Shown here in pieces: positions 23,401-33,761 of a stretch of DNA of 64,000 nucleotides. The position numbers were made by a program, and so were the translations under genes. Source of the DNA: Variovorax paradoxus (lineage in GTDB: Bacteria; Pseudomonadota; Gammaproteobacteria; Burkholderiales; Burkholderiaceae_C); contig CP063166.1 of the NCBI GenBank assembly GCA_016806145.1, positions 4,960,001-5,024,000 of the forward strand, in the 5' to 3' direction. The notes below the pieces were generated by a model that had not been told where the DNA came from, made no database searches, and saw nothing but the letters and a program-made list of their open reading frames with translations. The first letter of the stretch is position 1, and every line of letters begins with the position of its first letter.

Positions 23401-24048
23401 ATGAATACCCAGACCATCCGTACCGTCCTCGGCCTCTCGCTGGCCGGCGTCCTCGCCGCCAGCGCGGGCCTGGTGCATGCCCAGTCGGGCCAGACCGTGC
23501 AGGCGCGCGTGCTCTCGGCCACGCCGGTGCGCGACGGCGCCGGCACCAGCTACAACGTCACCTACGAGTACAACGGCCGCCGCTACACCACGCGCACCGA
23601 CTACCAGCCCGGCGCCACCATCCCCGTCGAGGCCAACGCCTATGGCGTGACCACCGCGCCGGTGACGCCGCAGAACCAGCTCACGCCCTACCCGGTCGAA
23701 ACCGAAAACCGCGGCTATGCGCAGCAACCGCCGCAGCAGCAGCAAGGCCAGCAGTACGCCACGGGCTCGCCCTGGGACGACGTCGTGCCCGAGCCGGGCG
23801 TGGTGGTGTCGGGCACGCAGCCGGCCCCGGTCTATGGCCAGCCCGCCTATCCGGCCGCGGTCTATCCGGCGCCGGTCTACGTGCAGCCGGCCTATGCCTA
23901 TCCGCAGCCCTACGTCTACCCGCCGGTCGGCATCTCGCTGAACCTCGGCTACTCGCGTGGCTGGGGCGGCGGCTACCGGGGCTACGGCGGTTACCGCGGC
24001 GGCTACGGCGGCTGGCGCGGCGGCGGCTACCACGGCTGGCACCGCTGA
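23401..24048 (+). CDS. Secreted Gly/Tyr/Pro-rich protein with signal peptide
   Basis: 215 residues. A Sec signal peptide ends at about residue 27 (V-H-A-Q). A short beta-rich domain follows (about 30-80; Y-N-V-T-Y-E-Y-N-G-R-R-Y-T-T-R-T-D-Y-Q-P-G). Then come a Gln/Pro stretch, repeated P-A-Y/P-V-Y units, and a C-terminal Gly-Tyr-Arg tail rich in G-G-Y-R-G. CAGGAG precedes the ATG by eight bases. The N-terminal domain resembles one found in many small betaproteobacterial periplasmic or surface proteins of unknown role. The sequence shows an exported, partly disordered protein; function unknown. Confidence 0.8.
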   Translation: MNTQTIRTVLGLSLAGVLAASAGLVHAQSGQTVQARVLSATPVRDGAGTSYNVTYEYNGRRYTTRTDYQPGATIPVEANAYGVTTAPVTPQNQLTPYPVETENRGYAQQPPQQQQGQQYATGSPWDDVVPEPGVVVSGTQPAPVYGQPAYPAAVYPAPVYVQPAYAYPQPYVYPPVGISLNLGYSRGWGGGYRGYGGYRGGYGGWRGGGYHGWHR

Positions 24049-24112
24049 GGCGGCCGGCCGGCCAGGCGCCTCCGGCCAAGCCCCTAAAATCGAGGACTTC
24101 TCCAACCCCTGA

Positions 24113-25861
<1,749 letters not shown>

Positions 25862-25883
25862 GCCCCAGCGGCTTCCAATGAAG

Positions 25884-25911
25884 AAAGCAGGCCTCGCGCC
25901 TGCTTTTTTCT
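25884..25911 (+). terminator. Rho-independent terminator after argG
   Basis: Stem AAGCAGGC / GCCTGCTT with a short loop and a run of six T, 23 bases after the argG stop. Confidence 0.9.
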
Positions 25912-25934
25912 TGGGTGCCACCGGCGCGAGGCGC

Positions 25935-26774
25935 TCAGTCCCCGCCGCCTCCGCCGCCGCAGCCCCCACCGCAGCCGCCGCCATCCGCGCCGCCGCCAGA
26001 AGAATCGCCGCCGCCGCCATCGCCGCCGCTCGATTCGCTGCCGCCGAAGCCGCCCGCGTCACCGCCACAGCCACCGCTCGACGAGCCGCCTTCGCCGAAG
26101 CTCGTGCCGCAGTGGGCATCGGAGCCGGCCTGCCGGTCGATGTCGCGGCAGTCGGGCACGTAGTTGAAGCCGCCCTCGATGCCGAACTTGACGTCGAGCG
26201 CGAACAGGAGCGGCAGCCGCGCCGGCTTGCGCGGATCGATGCTCTCCTCCTTGCAGGCCCAGTACCAGCTGCGGCGCAGACCGTCGTTGCGCTTGGGATC
26301 GCGCCCCAGCACCTCGGCCGGCGTGTGGTGCAGCAGGCCGCCGAAGGCCGCCTGGCACCAGTGCTGGTAGCCCTGGGTATGGAGGATGAATTCGTGCCAG
26401 GCGGTGTCGGCCACCTTCGAGGGCATGCCGACGAACTTGCGCCCGCTGCGCAGATGCGCCATGAAGAACTGGCGCAGGCCGCGCAGCACCAGCTCGGCGT
26501 CGCGCCGGCTCAGTTGCGGGTGGGCCGCGATCAGCTTGTGGACCAGGAAGGGCGGTAGCCGCGCCTCGCGGATGAACTGGCGGCGCAGGCTGGTCTCGAA
26601 CCAGCCCATCACGGCCACCAGCAACCCGGTGCCGATGAATCCCAGCGCCACGCTCCACCAGCGCCCGCGCGAGAACACCAGCGCGGCGATCGCCGCCAGG
26701 ATCACGAGCCGCCGCAGCCACACCAGCGCGGCAATGCGCCGGCGGTAGTTCAGGTGCAGGAAGTCGAGATCCAT
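25935..26774 (-). CDS. Membrane protein with glycine-rich-domain-type HH motif and Gly/Cys/Ser-rich tail
   Basis: 279 residues. Two hydrophobic segments (about 17-33 and 40-58) are followed by a soluble domain. This carries a conserved pattern D-T-A-W-H-E-F-I-L-H-T-Q-G-Y and C-Q-A-A-F-G-G-L-L-H-H-T-P at 123-152, seen in glycine-rich-domain proteins. From about 225 the chain is almost only Gly, Ser, Cys and Asp, with repeated G-G-C-G-G. The histidines suggest a metal site. The tail is not explained. It lies 19 bases from the murB stop on the same strand. Function unknown. Confidence 0.78.
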   Translation of the reverse strand: MDLDFLHLNYRRRIAALVWLRRLVILAAIAALVFSRGRWWSVALGFIGTGLLVAVMGWFETSLRRQFIREARLPPFLVHKLIAAHPQLSRRDAELVLRGLRQFFMAHLRSGRKFVGMPSKVADTAWHEFILHTQGYQHWCQAAFGGLLHHTPAEVLGRDPKRNDGLRRSWYWACKEESIDPRKPARLPLLFALDVKFGIEGGFNYVPDCRDIDRQAGSDAHCGTSFGEGGSSSGGCGGDAGGFGGSESSGGDGGGGDSSGGGADGGGCGGGCGGGGGGD

Positions 26775-26793
26775 GCGGCCGGGCGATGCCGGG

Positions 26794-27852
26794 TCAGACG
26801 ACCACCGGCTCGGGCTCCAGCCGGATGCCGAAACGTTCGTACACGCTGGTCTGGATCGCCTTGGCCAGCGTCATCACCTCGCCGCCGGTCACCGGGTTCT
26901 CGTTGCCGCCGCGGTTGACCAGCACCAGCGCCTGCTTCTCGTAGACGCCGGCATTGCCCACCGACTTGCCCTTCCAGCCGCAGGCGTCGATCAGCCAGCC
27001 GGCCGCGAGCTTGATGCTGCCGTCGTCCATCGGGTAGTGCACGATCTTCGGCTCGCGCGCGATGATGTCCGCGCACTGCTCGGGCGTGACGGTCGGGTTC
27101 TTGAAGAAGCTGCCCGCGTTGCCCAGCACCCGCCAGTCGGGCAGCTTGGCGCGGCGGATGGCGCAGATCCAGTCGAAGATGTCGTTCGCATCGGGCGTGA
27201 AGTTGCCGGTTTCCTCCATCCTGCGTTCCAGGTCGAGGTAGCCCGCCACCGCCTTCCAGGGCTTGGGCAGCCGGAAGCGCACGCGCGTGATCAGCGCGCG
27301 GCCCGCCAGGCCGAAATCGTTGGCGCCGCCGGCGCCGCGCACGTGCTTGAACACCGAGTCGCGGTAGCCGAAGGCGCATTGCGCCGCGTCGAGCGTGAAG
27401 CTGCGGCCGGTTTCCAGGTCGAAGGCATCGAGCGAGTCGAAGCGGTCCTGCAGCTCGACGCCGTAGGCGCCGATGTTCTGCACCGGCGCGCCGCCCACCG
27501 TGCCCGGGATCATCGCGAGGTTCTCGAGCCCCGGATAGCCCTGCGCCAGGGTCCACTGCACGGTGTCGTGCCAGACCTCGCCCGCGCCGGCCTCCACGAT
27601 CCAGGCGCGCGGCGTCTCCTCGACCAGCCGGCGGCCCTGGATCTCCACCTTCAGGACCAGCGGCTTGACGTCGCCGGTCAACACGATATTGCTGCCGCCA
27701 CCCAGCACGAAACGCGGCGCGGCGCGCCATTCGGTGTCGGCATGCAGCGCGGCCAGGTCGGCCTCGCTCGCGATGCGCACCAGGTGCTGCGCGCGCGCGA
27801 CGATGCCGAAGCTGTTGTACGGCTGCAGCGGGACGTTGTGCTCCACGATCAT
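26794..27852 (-). CDS. murB: UDP-N-acetylenolpyruvoylglucosamine reductase
   Basis: 352-residue FAD enzyme that makes UDP-N-acetylmuramic acid for peptidoglycan. The FAD-binding G-G-G-S-N-I-V lies at 51-57, catalytic Arg164 in F-G-Y-R-D-S, and the proton-donating Ser248 in G-N-A-G-S-F-F-K-N-P. The chain contains the Tyr-loop region of type I MurB. The start ATG at 27852 gives the normal N-terminus. The gene is divergent from yajQ, 45 bases away. Confidence 0.98.
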   Translation of the reverse strand: MIVEHNVPLQPYNSFGIVARAQHLVRIASEADLAALHADTEWRAAPRFVLGGGSNIVLTGDVKPLVLKVEIQGRRLVEETPRAWIVEAGAGEVWHDTVQWTLAQGYPGLENLAMIPGTVGGAPVQNIGAYGVELQDRFDSLDAFDLETGRSFTLDAAQCAFGYRDSVFKHVRGAGGANDFGLAGRALITRVRFRLPKPWKAVAGYLDLERRMEETGNFTPDANDIFDWICAIRRAKLPDWRVLGNAGSFFKNPTVTPEQCADIIAREPKIVHYPMDDGSIKLAAGWLIDACGWKGKSVGNAGVYEKQALVLVNRGGNENPVTGGEVMTLAKAIQTSVYERFGIRLEPEPVVV

Positions 27853-27897
27853 GGGAGAATTGTCGCATCCAGCTACCGTGACATCTGAGGAGAGCCC

Positions 27898-28383
27898 ATG
27901 CCGTCTTTCGACACCGTCTGCGAACCCAATCTGCCCGAGGTCAAGAACGCCGTCGAGAACACCGCCAAGGAAATCGCCACCCGTTTCGACTTCAAGGGCA
28001 CAGCGGCTGCCGTCGAGCTCAAGGACAAGGAGATCACCATGACCGGCGATGCCGAGTTCCAGCTCGTGCAGGTCGAGGACATCCTGCGCAGCAAGCTCAC
28101 CAAGCGCAGCGTCGACGTGCGTTTCCTCGACAAGGGCGACGTGCAGAAGATCGGCGGCGACAAGGTCAAGCAGGTCATCAAGATCAAGAACGGCATCGAG
28201 GGCGACATCGCCAAGAAGATCCAGCGCCTGATCAAGGACAGCAAGATCAAGGTGCAGGCCGCGATCCAGGGCGACGCGGTGCGCGTCACCGGCGCCAAGC
28301 GCGACGACCTGCAGGCCGCCATGGCGCTGATCAAGAAGGACGTGCCGGATACCCCGCTGTCCTTCAACAACTTCCGCGACTGA
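27898..28383 (+). CDS. yajQ: YajQ family nucleotide-binding protein
   Basis: 161 residues with the whole family pattern: M-P-S-F-D at the start, then R-F-D-F-K-G, and a lysine-rich middle ([15 protein letters not shown]). It ends [11 protein letters not shown]. Some family members bind cyclic di-GMP and act with transcription factors; that role here is untested. It is followed ten bases on by the aspartic protease gene and is divergent from murB. Confidence 0.96.
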   Translation: MPSFDTVCEPNLPEVKNAVENTAKEIATRFDFKGTAAAVELKDKEITMTGDAEFQLVQVEDILRSKLTKRSVDVRFLDKGDVQKIGGDKVKQVIKIKNGIEGDIAKKIQRLIKDSKIKVQAAIQGDAVRVTGAKRDDLQAAMALIKKDVPDTPLSFNNFRD

Positions 28384-28393
28384 GTCCCGGCCC

Positions 28394-29044
28394 ATGAAGG
28401 CTTGCGCCGTCGCCGCGTTCGTTCTGGCCGCGGCGGCGGCATCGTCGGCGCTCGCGGCCGACTCGGTGATGCTGACCGGCACCATCGGCAGCCGCGCGAT
28501 CCTGATCGTCAACGGCAGCGCGCCCAAGACGGTGGCGGTGGGCGAAACCTTCCAGGGCGTGAAGCTGGTCTCGCTGCAGTCCGAGCAGGCGGTGGTCGAG
28601 TCCGAGGGAAAGCGCGTCACGCTGCGCATGGACACGCCCGTGAGCATCGGCGGCGGCGGTCCCTCGGGCGGCAGTGGCAACCGCATCGTGCTGCCGGCCG
28701 ACAGCCGCGGCCATTTCATGACCCAGGGCCTGATCAACGATCGCCCGGTCACCTTCATGCTCGACACCGGCGCGACCACGGTCGCCATGTCGGTGGCCGA
28801 CGCGCAGCGCATCGGCCTCGACTACAGCAAGGGCCGGCCGGTGCAGGTCAACACCGCCAACGGCGTGGCGCCCGGCTATCTGCTGCGGCTGCGCTCGGTG
28901 CGCGTGGGCGACGTCGAGGTCTACGACCTCGATGCCATCGTCTCGCCGCAATCGATGCCCTTCGTGCTGCTGGGCAACAGCTTCATCAACCGCTTCTCGA
29001 TGCGGCGCGACGCCGACCAGATGGTGCTCGAGAAGCGCTACTGA
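28394..29044 (+). CDS. Retropepsin-like aspartic protease, exported
   Basis: 216 residues with an N-terminal signal peptide (cleavage near residue 21, A-L-A-A). A clan-AA protease domain follows. The catalytic Asp124 lies in F-M-L-D-T-G-A-T, and a C-terminal V-L-L-G-N-S-F matches the family. A single-domain retropepsin would act as a dimer. Such TIGR02281-type proteins are common in proteobacteria without a known substrate. Ten bases downstream of yajQ, so probably one transcript. Confidence 0.88.
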   Translation: MKACAVAAFVLAAAAASSALAADSVMLTGTIGSRAILIVNGSAPKTVAVGETFQGVKLVSLQSEQAVVESEGKRVTLRMDTPVSIGGGGPSGGSGNRIVLPADSRGHFMTQGLINDRPVTFMLDTGATTVAMSVADAQRIGLDYSKGRPVQVNTANGVAPGYLLRLRSVRVGDVEVYDLDAIVSPQSMPFVLLGNSFINRFSMRRDADQMVLEKRY

Positions 29045-29057
29045 AGCGAAGCGCGAA

Positions 29058-29411
29058 TCAGGCCTGCGCGGCCGTCACCACGATCTCGATCTTGTAGCCG
29101 GTGTTGGCCATCTTGGCCTGCACCGTCGCGCGCGGCGGCGTGTTGCCGGCCGGGATCCAGGCGTCCCAGACCTCGTTCATCGCCGTGATGTCGGCGATGT
29201 CGGCCAGGAAGATCTGCGTCATGAGGATGCGCGACTTGTCGCTGCCGGCCTCGGCCAGCAGGCGGTCGACCATGGCCAGCACCTGCTGGGTCTGGCCGCG
29301 GATGTCCTGCGTGGTGTCGTCGGGCACCTGGCCCGCGAGGTAGATGGTGCCGTTGTGCACCGCGGTCTCGGAAAGACGCGGTCCGACGTGGAAGCGGGTG
29401 ATGTTGCCCAT
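29058..29411 (-). CDS. Rid-family (YjgF/YER057c/UK114) protein
   Basis: 117 residues. The Rid fold is recognised from L-Y-L-A-G-Q-V-P type sequence at about 24-30 and the C-terminal P-P-R-A-T-V-Q-A. Arg94 is in the position of the substrate-carboxylate-binding Arg of active RidA imine deaminases. It therefore may remove reactive enamine/imine by-products of PLP enzymes. It starts ten bases after plsY. Subfamily cannot be fixed by eye. Confidence 0.92.
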   Translation of the reverse strand: MGNITRFHVGPRLSETAVHNGTIYLAGQVPDDTTQDIRGQTQQVLAMVDRLLAEAGSDKSRILMTQIFLADIADITAMNEVWDAWIPAGNTPPRATVQAKMANTGYKIEIVVTAAQA

Positions 29412-29421
29412 GGTGATTCCT

Positions 29422-30060
29422 TCAGTCCTTCTTCTTTTTGGAGCCCAGCTTGGACTCGGTGCCGGCGGCGAGCCGGCGGATGTTCTCGCGATGCCGCCAG
29501 ATCAAGAGCAGGCTCATGACGATGATGGCGACCAGCGCCGTGCGGCTCAGCGGCCACGCGATGCCGCCGCCGATCAGGTAGTAGGCCGGCGCGAAGAAGG
29601 CGGCGACCAGCGAGGAGAGCGAGGAGTAGCGGAAGAACACCGCGATGATCAGCCAGGTGGCGCCGGTCGCGAGCCCGAGCCAGGGCGCGATGCCGACCAG
29701 CACGCCGGCCGCCGTCGCCACGCCCTTGCCGCCCTGGAAGCCGAAGAACACCGGGTACAGGTGGCCGAGGAAGGCGGCCACCCCGGCCACCGCGGCCACG
29801 CCGTCGTCCAGGCCCCATTGCGCGCCCCAGTGGCGGATCACGAACACCGGCACCCAGCCCTTGACCGCGTCGAGCAGCAGCGTGGCCAGCGCCGCGCCCT
29901 TGTTGCCCGAGCGCAGCACGTTGGTCGCGCCGGGGTTCTTGCTGCCGTAGCTGCGCGGGTCGGCCATGCCGAGCGCCCTGCTCACGATGACGGCGAAGGA
30001 CAGCGAGCCGAGCAGGTACGACGCCACGATGGCGATCAGGGTAGGCAGGTGAAAGGTCAA
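29422..30060 (-). CDS. plsY: Glycerol-3-phosphate acyltransferase
   Basis: About 212 residues, five hydrophobic segments. It transfers acyl from acyl-phosphate to glycerol-3-phosphate at the inner membrane. Motifs are [10 protein letters not shown] near the N-terminus, then [20 protein letters not shown] and [11 protein letters not shown] at 30060 is preferred as start, with GGAG seven bases upstream and family length; an ATG at 30102 would add 14 hydrophilic residues. The C-terminal K-S-K-K-K-K-D-like tail is basic. Confidence 0.94.
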   Translation of the reverse strand: MTFHLPTLIAIVASYLLGSLSFAVIVSRALGMADPRSYGSKNPGATNVLRSGNKGAALATLLLDAVKGWVPVFVIRHWGAQWGLDDGVAAVAGVAAFLGHLYPVFFGFQGGKGVATAAGVLVGIAPWLGLATGATWLIIAVFFRYSSLSSLVAAFFAPAYYLIGGGIAWPLSRTALVAIIVMSLLLIWRHRENIRRLAAGTESKLGSKKKKD

Positions 30061-30163
30061 GGCGGGTCTCCGCGGATCGGTGTTGTTCTTCGGGGGACGC
30101 ATCGCCGCGCCGATGCGCCCCGGGCGGGACGCGCAGCGCCGACGATCGAATCGCAGGAGCCGG

Positions 30164-30658
30164 CTATTCTGCCAGCGCGCACTCCACCGGCGTCGCGCCC
30201 AGCAGCTGCACGCACACCTGCGGGTCGATGCCGATCAGGTAGCCGCGCCGCCCGCCGTTGAGCACGATGCGCGGCAGCGCGAGCACCGTCGCCTCCACGT
30301 ACACCGGCATCTCTCGCCTGGTGCCGAAGGGCGAGGTGCCGCCCACCATGTAGCCGCTGTGGCGCTGCGCCACCTCGGGCTTGCAGGGCTCGACCGACTT
30401 GGCGCCGATCTGCCGCGCGAGGTTCTTGGTCGACACGGTGCGGTTGCCGTGCATCAGCACCACCAGCGGCCTGGCGTCCTGGTCCTGCATCACCAGCGTC
30501 TTGATCACCATGAACGGATCGAGCCCCAGCATCTCGGCGCCGCGCTGGGCGCCGCCGTGCTCCATGTATTCGTAGGGGTGCTCGGTGAACGCGACCTGGT
30601 GGGCGCGCAAGAGCTGGGTGGCGGGCGTCTCGGAGACGTGGGCATTCTTCCTGGCCAT
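30164..30658 (-). CDS. YbaK/EbsC-type aminoacyl-tRNA deacylase
   Basis: 164 residues of the YbaK/ProX editing family, which hydrolyses mischarged Cys-tRNA(Pro) or related species. The conserved lysine segment is V-I-K-T-L-V-M, followed by L-V-V-L-M-H-G-N, and later a G-G-T-S-P-F-G-x-R run typical of YbaK. Substrate cannot be assigned. It starts 17 bases after the aldo-keto reductase gene ends and is probably in one unit with it. Confidence 0.92.
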   Translation of the reverse strand: MARKNAHVSETPATQLLRAHQVAFTEHPYEYMEHGGAQRGAEMLGLDPFMVIKTLVMQDQDARPLVVLMHGNRTVSTKNLARQIGAKSVEPCKPEVAQRHSGYMVGGTSPFGTRREMPVYVEATVLALPRIVLNGGRRGYLIGIDPQVCVQLLGATPVECALAE

Positions 30659-30674
30659 GGCGGGCGAGGCCGGC

Positions 30675-31736
30675 TCAGGCCGCCGGGTCGCGGATCTCCC
30701 AGCGGATCGCGTCGATCTGCGCCAGCAGTTCGGGCGACAGCGTCGTGCCCCAGGCATCGATGTCCTCGTCGAGCTGCTCGACCGTGCGCACGCCGATGAT
30801 GGTGCTCGCCACCTGCCACTTGGTGTAGCAGAAGGCCAGCGCGAGCTTCACCGGCGTCAGGCCGTTGTCGAGCGCGAGCTGGTTGTAGCGGCGCGCGGCC
30901 TTGAGCGCGTCGGGCCGGCCCCAGCGCAGCTTGCGCACCGATTCGTAGCGCGTGATGCGCGCTTCCTGCGGCGCGTTTGGGCCGGTGATGCCGCTCTGGT
31001 CGTACTTGCCCGTCAGCAGGCCATAGGCCAGCGGTGAATAGGCCAGCAGCGACACGCCGAGCCGGTGCATGGTTTCGTCGAGGCCGTTCTCGGCGCCGCG
31101 GCTCGCGAGGTTGTAGACGTTCTGCACCGTCGCCACGCGCGGCAGGCCGTGTTCCTCGGCCAGGCGCACGAACTCGTGCACGCCGTAGGGCGTCTCGTTC
31201 GACAGGCCGATGGCGCGGATCTTCCCGGCCTTCACCAGCCCGGCCAGCGCCTCGAGCTGTTCGCGGATCGGGGTCTGCGAGACCTCCTTGGCCGGGTCGT
31301 AGTAGATGTTGCCGAAGGCCGGCACGTGGCGCTCGGGCCAGTGGATCTGGTAGAGGTCGATCACGTCCGTCTGCAGCCGCTTGAGGCTCGCCTCGCACGA
31401 GGCCACGATGTCCGCGCCCGTCATGCCCACGCCTTCGCGCACCCAGGGCGTGTTGCGCAGCGGGCCCGCGACCTTGCTCGCCAGCGTCAGCTTCTGGCGC
31501 GCGCCGGGGTTGGCCGCGAACCAGTTGCCGATGATGGTCTCGGTCGCGCCGTAGGTCTCCTGGCGCGTGGGCACCGAGTACATCTCGGCCGTGTCGATGA
31601 AGTCGACGCCGCGCTCGAGCGAGCGCGCCAGGATGGCATGGGCCGTGGGCTCGTCGACCTGCTCGCCGAAGGTCATGGTGCCGAGGCAGATGGGCGTGAC
31701 GTGAAGGTCGCTCTGACCGAGTCTGATTTTTTGCAT
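30675..31736 (-). CDS. Aldo-keto reductase, Tas-like
   Basis: 353-residue NADP-dependent TIM-barrel oxidoreductase. The catalytic tetrad is readable as Asp48 and Tyr53 (F-I-D-T-A-E-M-Y-S), Lys88 (L-A-S-K-V-A-G) and His132 (Y-Q-I-H-W-P-E-R). The length, G-T-M-T-F-G-E-Q start and N-V-Y-N-L middle are like Tas of E. coli. Substrate unknown. Divergent from an alpha/beta hydrolase across 126 bases. Confidence 0.93.
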   Translation of the reverse strand: MQKIRLGQSDLHVTPICLGTMTFGEQVDEPTAHAILARSLERGVDFIDTAEMYSVPTRQETYGATETIIGNWFAANPGARQKLTLASKVAGPLRNTPWVREGVGMTGADIVASCEASLKRLQTDVIDLYQIHWPERHVPAFGNIYYDPAKEVSQTPIREQLEALAGLVKAGKIRAIGLSNETPYGVHEFVRLAEEHGLPRVATVQNVYNLASRGAENGLDETMHRLGVSLLAYSPLAYGLLTGKYDQSGITGPNAPQEARITRYESVRKLRWGRPDALKAARRYNQLALDNGLTPVKLALAFCYTKWQVASTIIGVRTVEQLDEDIDAWGTTLSPELLAQIDAIRWEIRDPAA

Positions 31737-31862
31737 GCGCGGAAATGTACCGCCGGGCTCCGCAGCGCGCTGGCGGCGGCGCCAAACCCGAGCGGCACGG
31801 CCGTCACGCGGCTGTCGTCTGGCGGACTGCGTGCGCCGACCCGGCTCCTTATCATCGGTGCC

Positions 31863-32792
31863 ATGTACCACGCCCTCCGTCCCTCGCGCAGCGAATTCGT
31901 GCCCGTGCGCAACCTCCGCTACCACGTGCGCCTCTGGGGCCAGCCCTCGGCCGAGCGCCCGCCGCTGGTGCTGGTGCACGGCTGGATGGACGTGGCCGCC
32001 TCCTGGCAGTTCGTGGTCGACGCGCTGGCCGAGGAACGCTTCATCGTCGCGCCCGACTGGCGCGGCTTCGGCCTCACCGACGGCGGCGGGGTCGACAACT
32101 ACTGGCTGCCCGACTACCTGGCCGACCTCGAATGGCTGCTCGACCACTACGCGGGCGAAGGCGAGGCCGCGCGCCCGGTCGACCTCGTGGGCCACAGCAT
32201 GGGCGGCAACGTCGTCATGCACTACGCGGGCGTGCGGCCCGAGCGCATCCGCCGGCTGGTCAACCTCGAGGGCTTCGGCATGCCCGCGCGCCAGCCCGAG
32301 GAAGCGCCCGCGCGCTACGGCCAGTGGATCGACGAACTCAAGCGGCTGCACCGCGGCGAACTCGAACTCGCGGGCTACTCGGCCGTCGACGGCGTGGCGC
32401 GCCGGCTCATGAAGACCAACCCGCGCCTGTCGCAGGACAAGGCCGACTGGCTCGCGAGCCACTGGTCGGCCAGCCGCGCGCAGCCCGACGGCAGCGCGCG
32501 CTGGCAGATCCTCGGCGAGGCCGCGCACAAGGTCATCAACGCCAACATCTTCCGCGTCGACGAGGTGCGCGCGCTCTATGCGCGCATTGCCGCGCCCACG
32601 CTGATGATCGAGGCCGCCGACGACAGCCTGCAGGGCTGGTGGAAGAGCCGCTACACGCTCGAGGAATTCCACCAGCGGTTGGCCTCGGTGCCCTCGGTGC
32701 GTATCGAGCAGCTGGCCGATGCCGGCCACATGCTGCACCACGACCAGCCGCAGCGGGTGGCGAAGCTGATCGAGGATTTCCTCGCGGATTGA
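31863..32792 (+). CDS. Alpha/beta hydrolase
   Basis: 309 residues. The oxyanion H-G-W-M-D lies at about 39-43, the nucleophile Ser112 in G-H-S-M-G-G, and the C-terminal His in A-D-A-G-H-M-L-H-H-D. The ATG at 31863 begins the conserved region. Typical of esterase/epoxide-hydrolase-like enzymes with no predictable substrate. The gene ends just before a REP-like repeat pair. Confidence 0.92.
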   Translation: MYHALRPSRSEFVPVRNLRYHVRLWGQPSAERPPLVLVHGWMDVAASWQFVVDALAEERFIVAPDWRGFGLTDGGGVDNYWLPDYLADLEWLLDHYAGEGEAARPVDLVGHSMGGNVVMHYAGVRPERIRRLVNLEGFGMPARQPEEAPARYGQWIDELKRLHRGELELAGYSAVDGVARRLMKTNPRLSQDKADWLASHWSASRAQPDGSARWQILGEAAHKVINANIFRVDEVRALYARIAAPTLMIEAADDSLQGWWKSRYTLEEFHQRLASVPSVRIEQLADAGHMLHHDQPQRVAKLIEDFLAD

Positions 32793-32798
32793 ACGATT

Positions 32799-32942
32799 CC
32801 GTTCACACCGAGCTTGTCGAGGCTGCACCCCGCCTTCGACAAGCTCAGGCCGAACGGATCAGGGCGAGCAGTGCTTCACAACCGTTCAGGCTGAGCCTGT
32901 CGAAGCCCGCGCCCCGCCTTCGACAAGCTCAGGCCGAACGGT
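32799..32942. repeat. REP-like inverted repeats, two pairs
   Basis: Two hairpin units lie at 32799-32857 and 32881-32942. Each is built from CCGTTCxxxCxGAGCxTGTCGA on one side and TTCGACAAGCTCAGGCCGAA on the other. The same arms occur again at 35964-36063. The arms can fold and act as mRNA-stabilising or terminating structures between convergent genes. Confidence 0.85.
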
Positions 32943-32951
32943 AGCGGGCAC

Positions 32952-33653
32952 TCAGCCCTCGCGATTCACCGCCCGCCGCAGCGCCGCGCGCGCCAGCAGC
33001 CGCGTCGAATCGAGCGTCGGCAGCGCCGAGTTCGCATCGCTGATGATCAGCGGGATCTCGGTGCAGCCCAGCACCACCGCGTCGCAGCCCTCCTGCGTCT
33101 TCATGCGCTCGATCACGCGCTGGAAGCTCGCCACGCCCTCGGGGCTGAAGATGCCGTTGACCAGCTCGTCCATGATCACGCGCCCGGTCTCGTCGCGCTC
33201 TTGCGCGTTGGGCCTGCGGTACTCGAGGCCGCGCGCCGCGAGCCTGGACGGATAGACCTCGCTGTCGACCAGCCAGCGCGTGCCCGTGATGCCGATGCGC
33301 CGGAAGCCGCGCCGCACGGCCTCGTCGGCCGCCACCTCGGCGATGTGCAGCCAGGGCAGCGGCGAACGCGGCGCAACATAGTCGAAGGCCTGATGGATCG
33401 TGTTGTCGGGGCAGATCAGGAAGTCGGCACCCGCGGCCTGCAGCTTGCGCGCCGAAGCGAGCATCAGCTCGCCCACGCCGGCCACGTCGCCCGCATCGAG
33501 GCAGCGCACGTAGTCCGCGAGCGAGGGCGTGTGCATCGACACCTCGGGGTGTGCGTGCGCACCGAGCAGCGCGGCGCCCTCCACGCAGATGGTCTTGTAG
33601 CAAAGGGCCGCGCCTTCGGCGGAGCAGCCCACGATTCCGATGTGTTGTGTCAT
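32952..33653 (-). CDS. Aspartate/glutamate racemase-family protein
   Basis: 233-residue two-Cys racemase fold. The catalytic pair is Cys81 in D-F-L-I-C-P-D-N-T and Cys197 in V-V-L-G-C-T-E-I-P, and a family T-G-T-R-W lies at 123-127. It should interconvert D- and L-Asp or Glu or a related amino acid, acting in the cytoplasm. ATG at 33653 (M-T-Q-H-I-G-I-V-G-C) is chosen over a longer frame starting at 33710, which adds non-family residues. Divergent from a MetQ-like gene. Confidence 0.92.
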   Translation of the reverse strand: MTQHIGIVGCSAEGAALCYKTICVEGAALLGAHAHPEVSMHTPSLADYVRCLDAGDVAGVGELMLASARKLQAAGADFLICPDNTIHQAFDYVAPRSPLPWLHIAEVAADEAVRRGFRRIGITGTRWLVDSEVYPSRLAARGLEYRRPNAQERDETGRVIMDELVNGIFSPEGVASFQRVIERMKTQEGCDAVVLGCTEIPLIISDANSALPTLDSTRLLARAALRRAVNREG

Positions 33654-33761
33654 GCCAGCGATCCTATGACCGCTGTCCGCATATGCAAGCTTACGAATAT
33701 TCGTTCGCATGCGCGGCAGCGGCTCCTAGAGTGCCCGGTTCAGTTCTGGAGCCCCTCTCTC

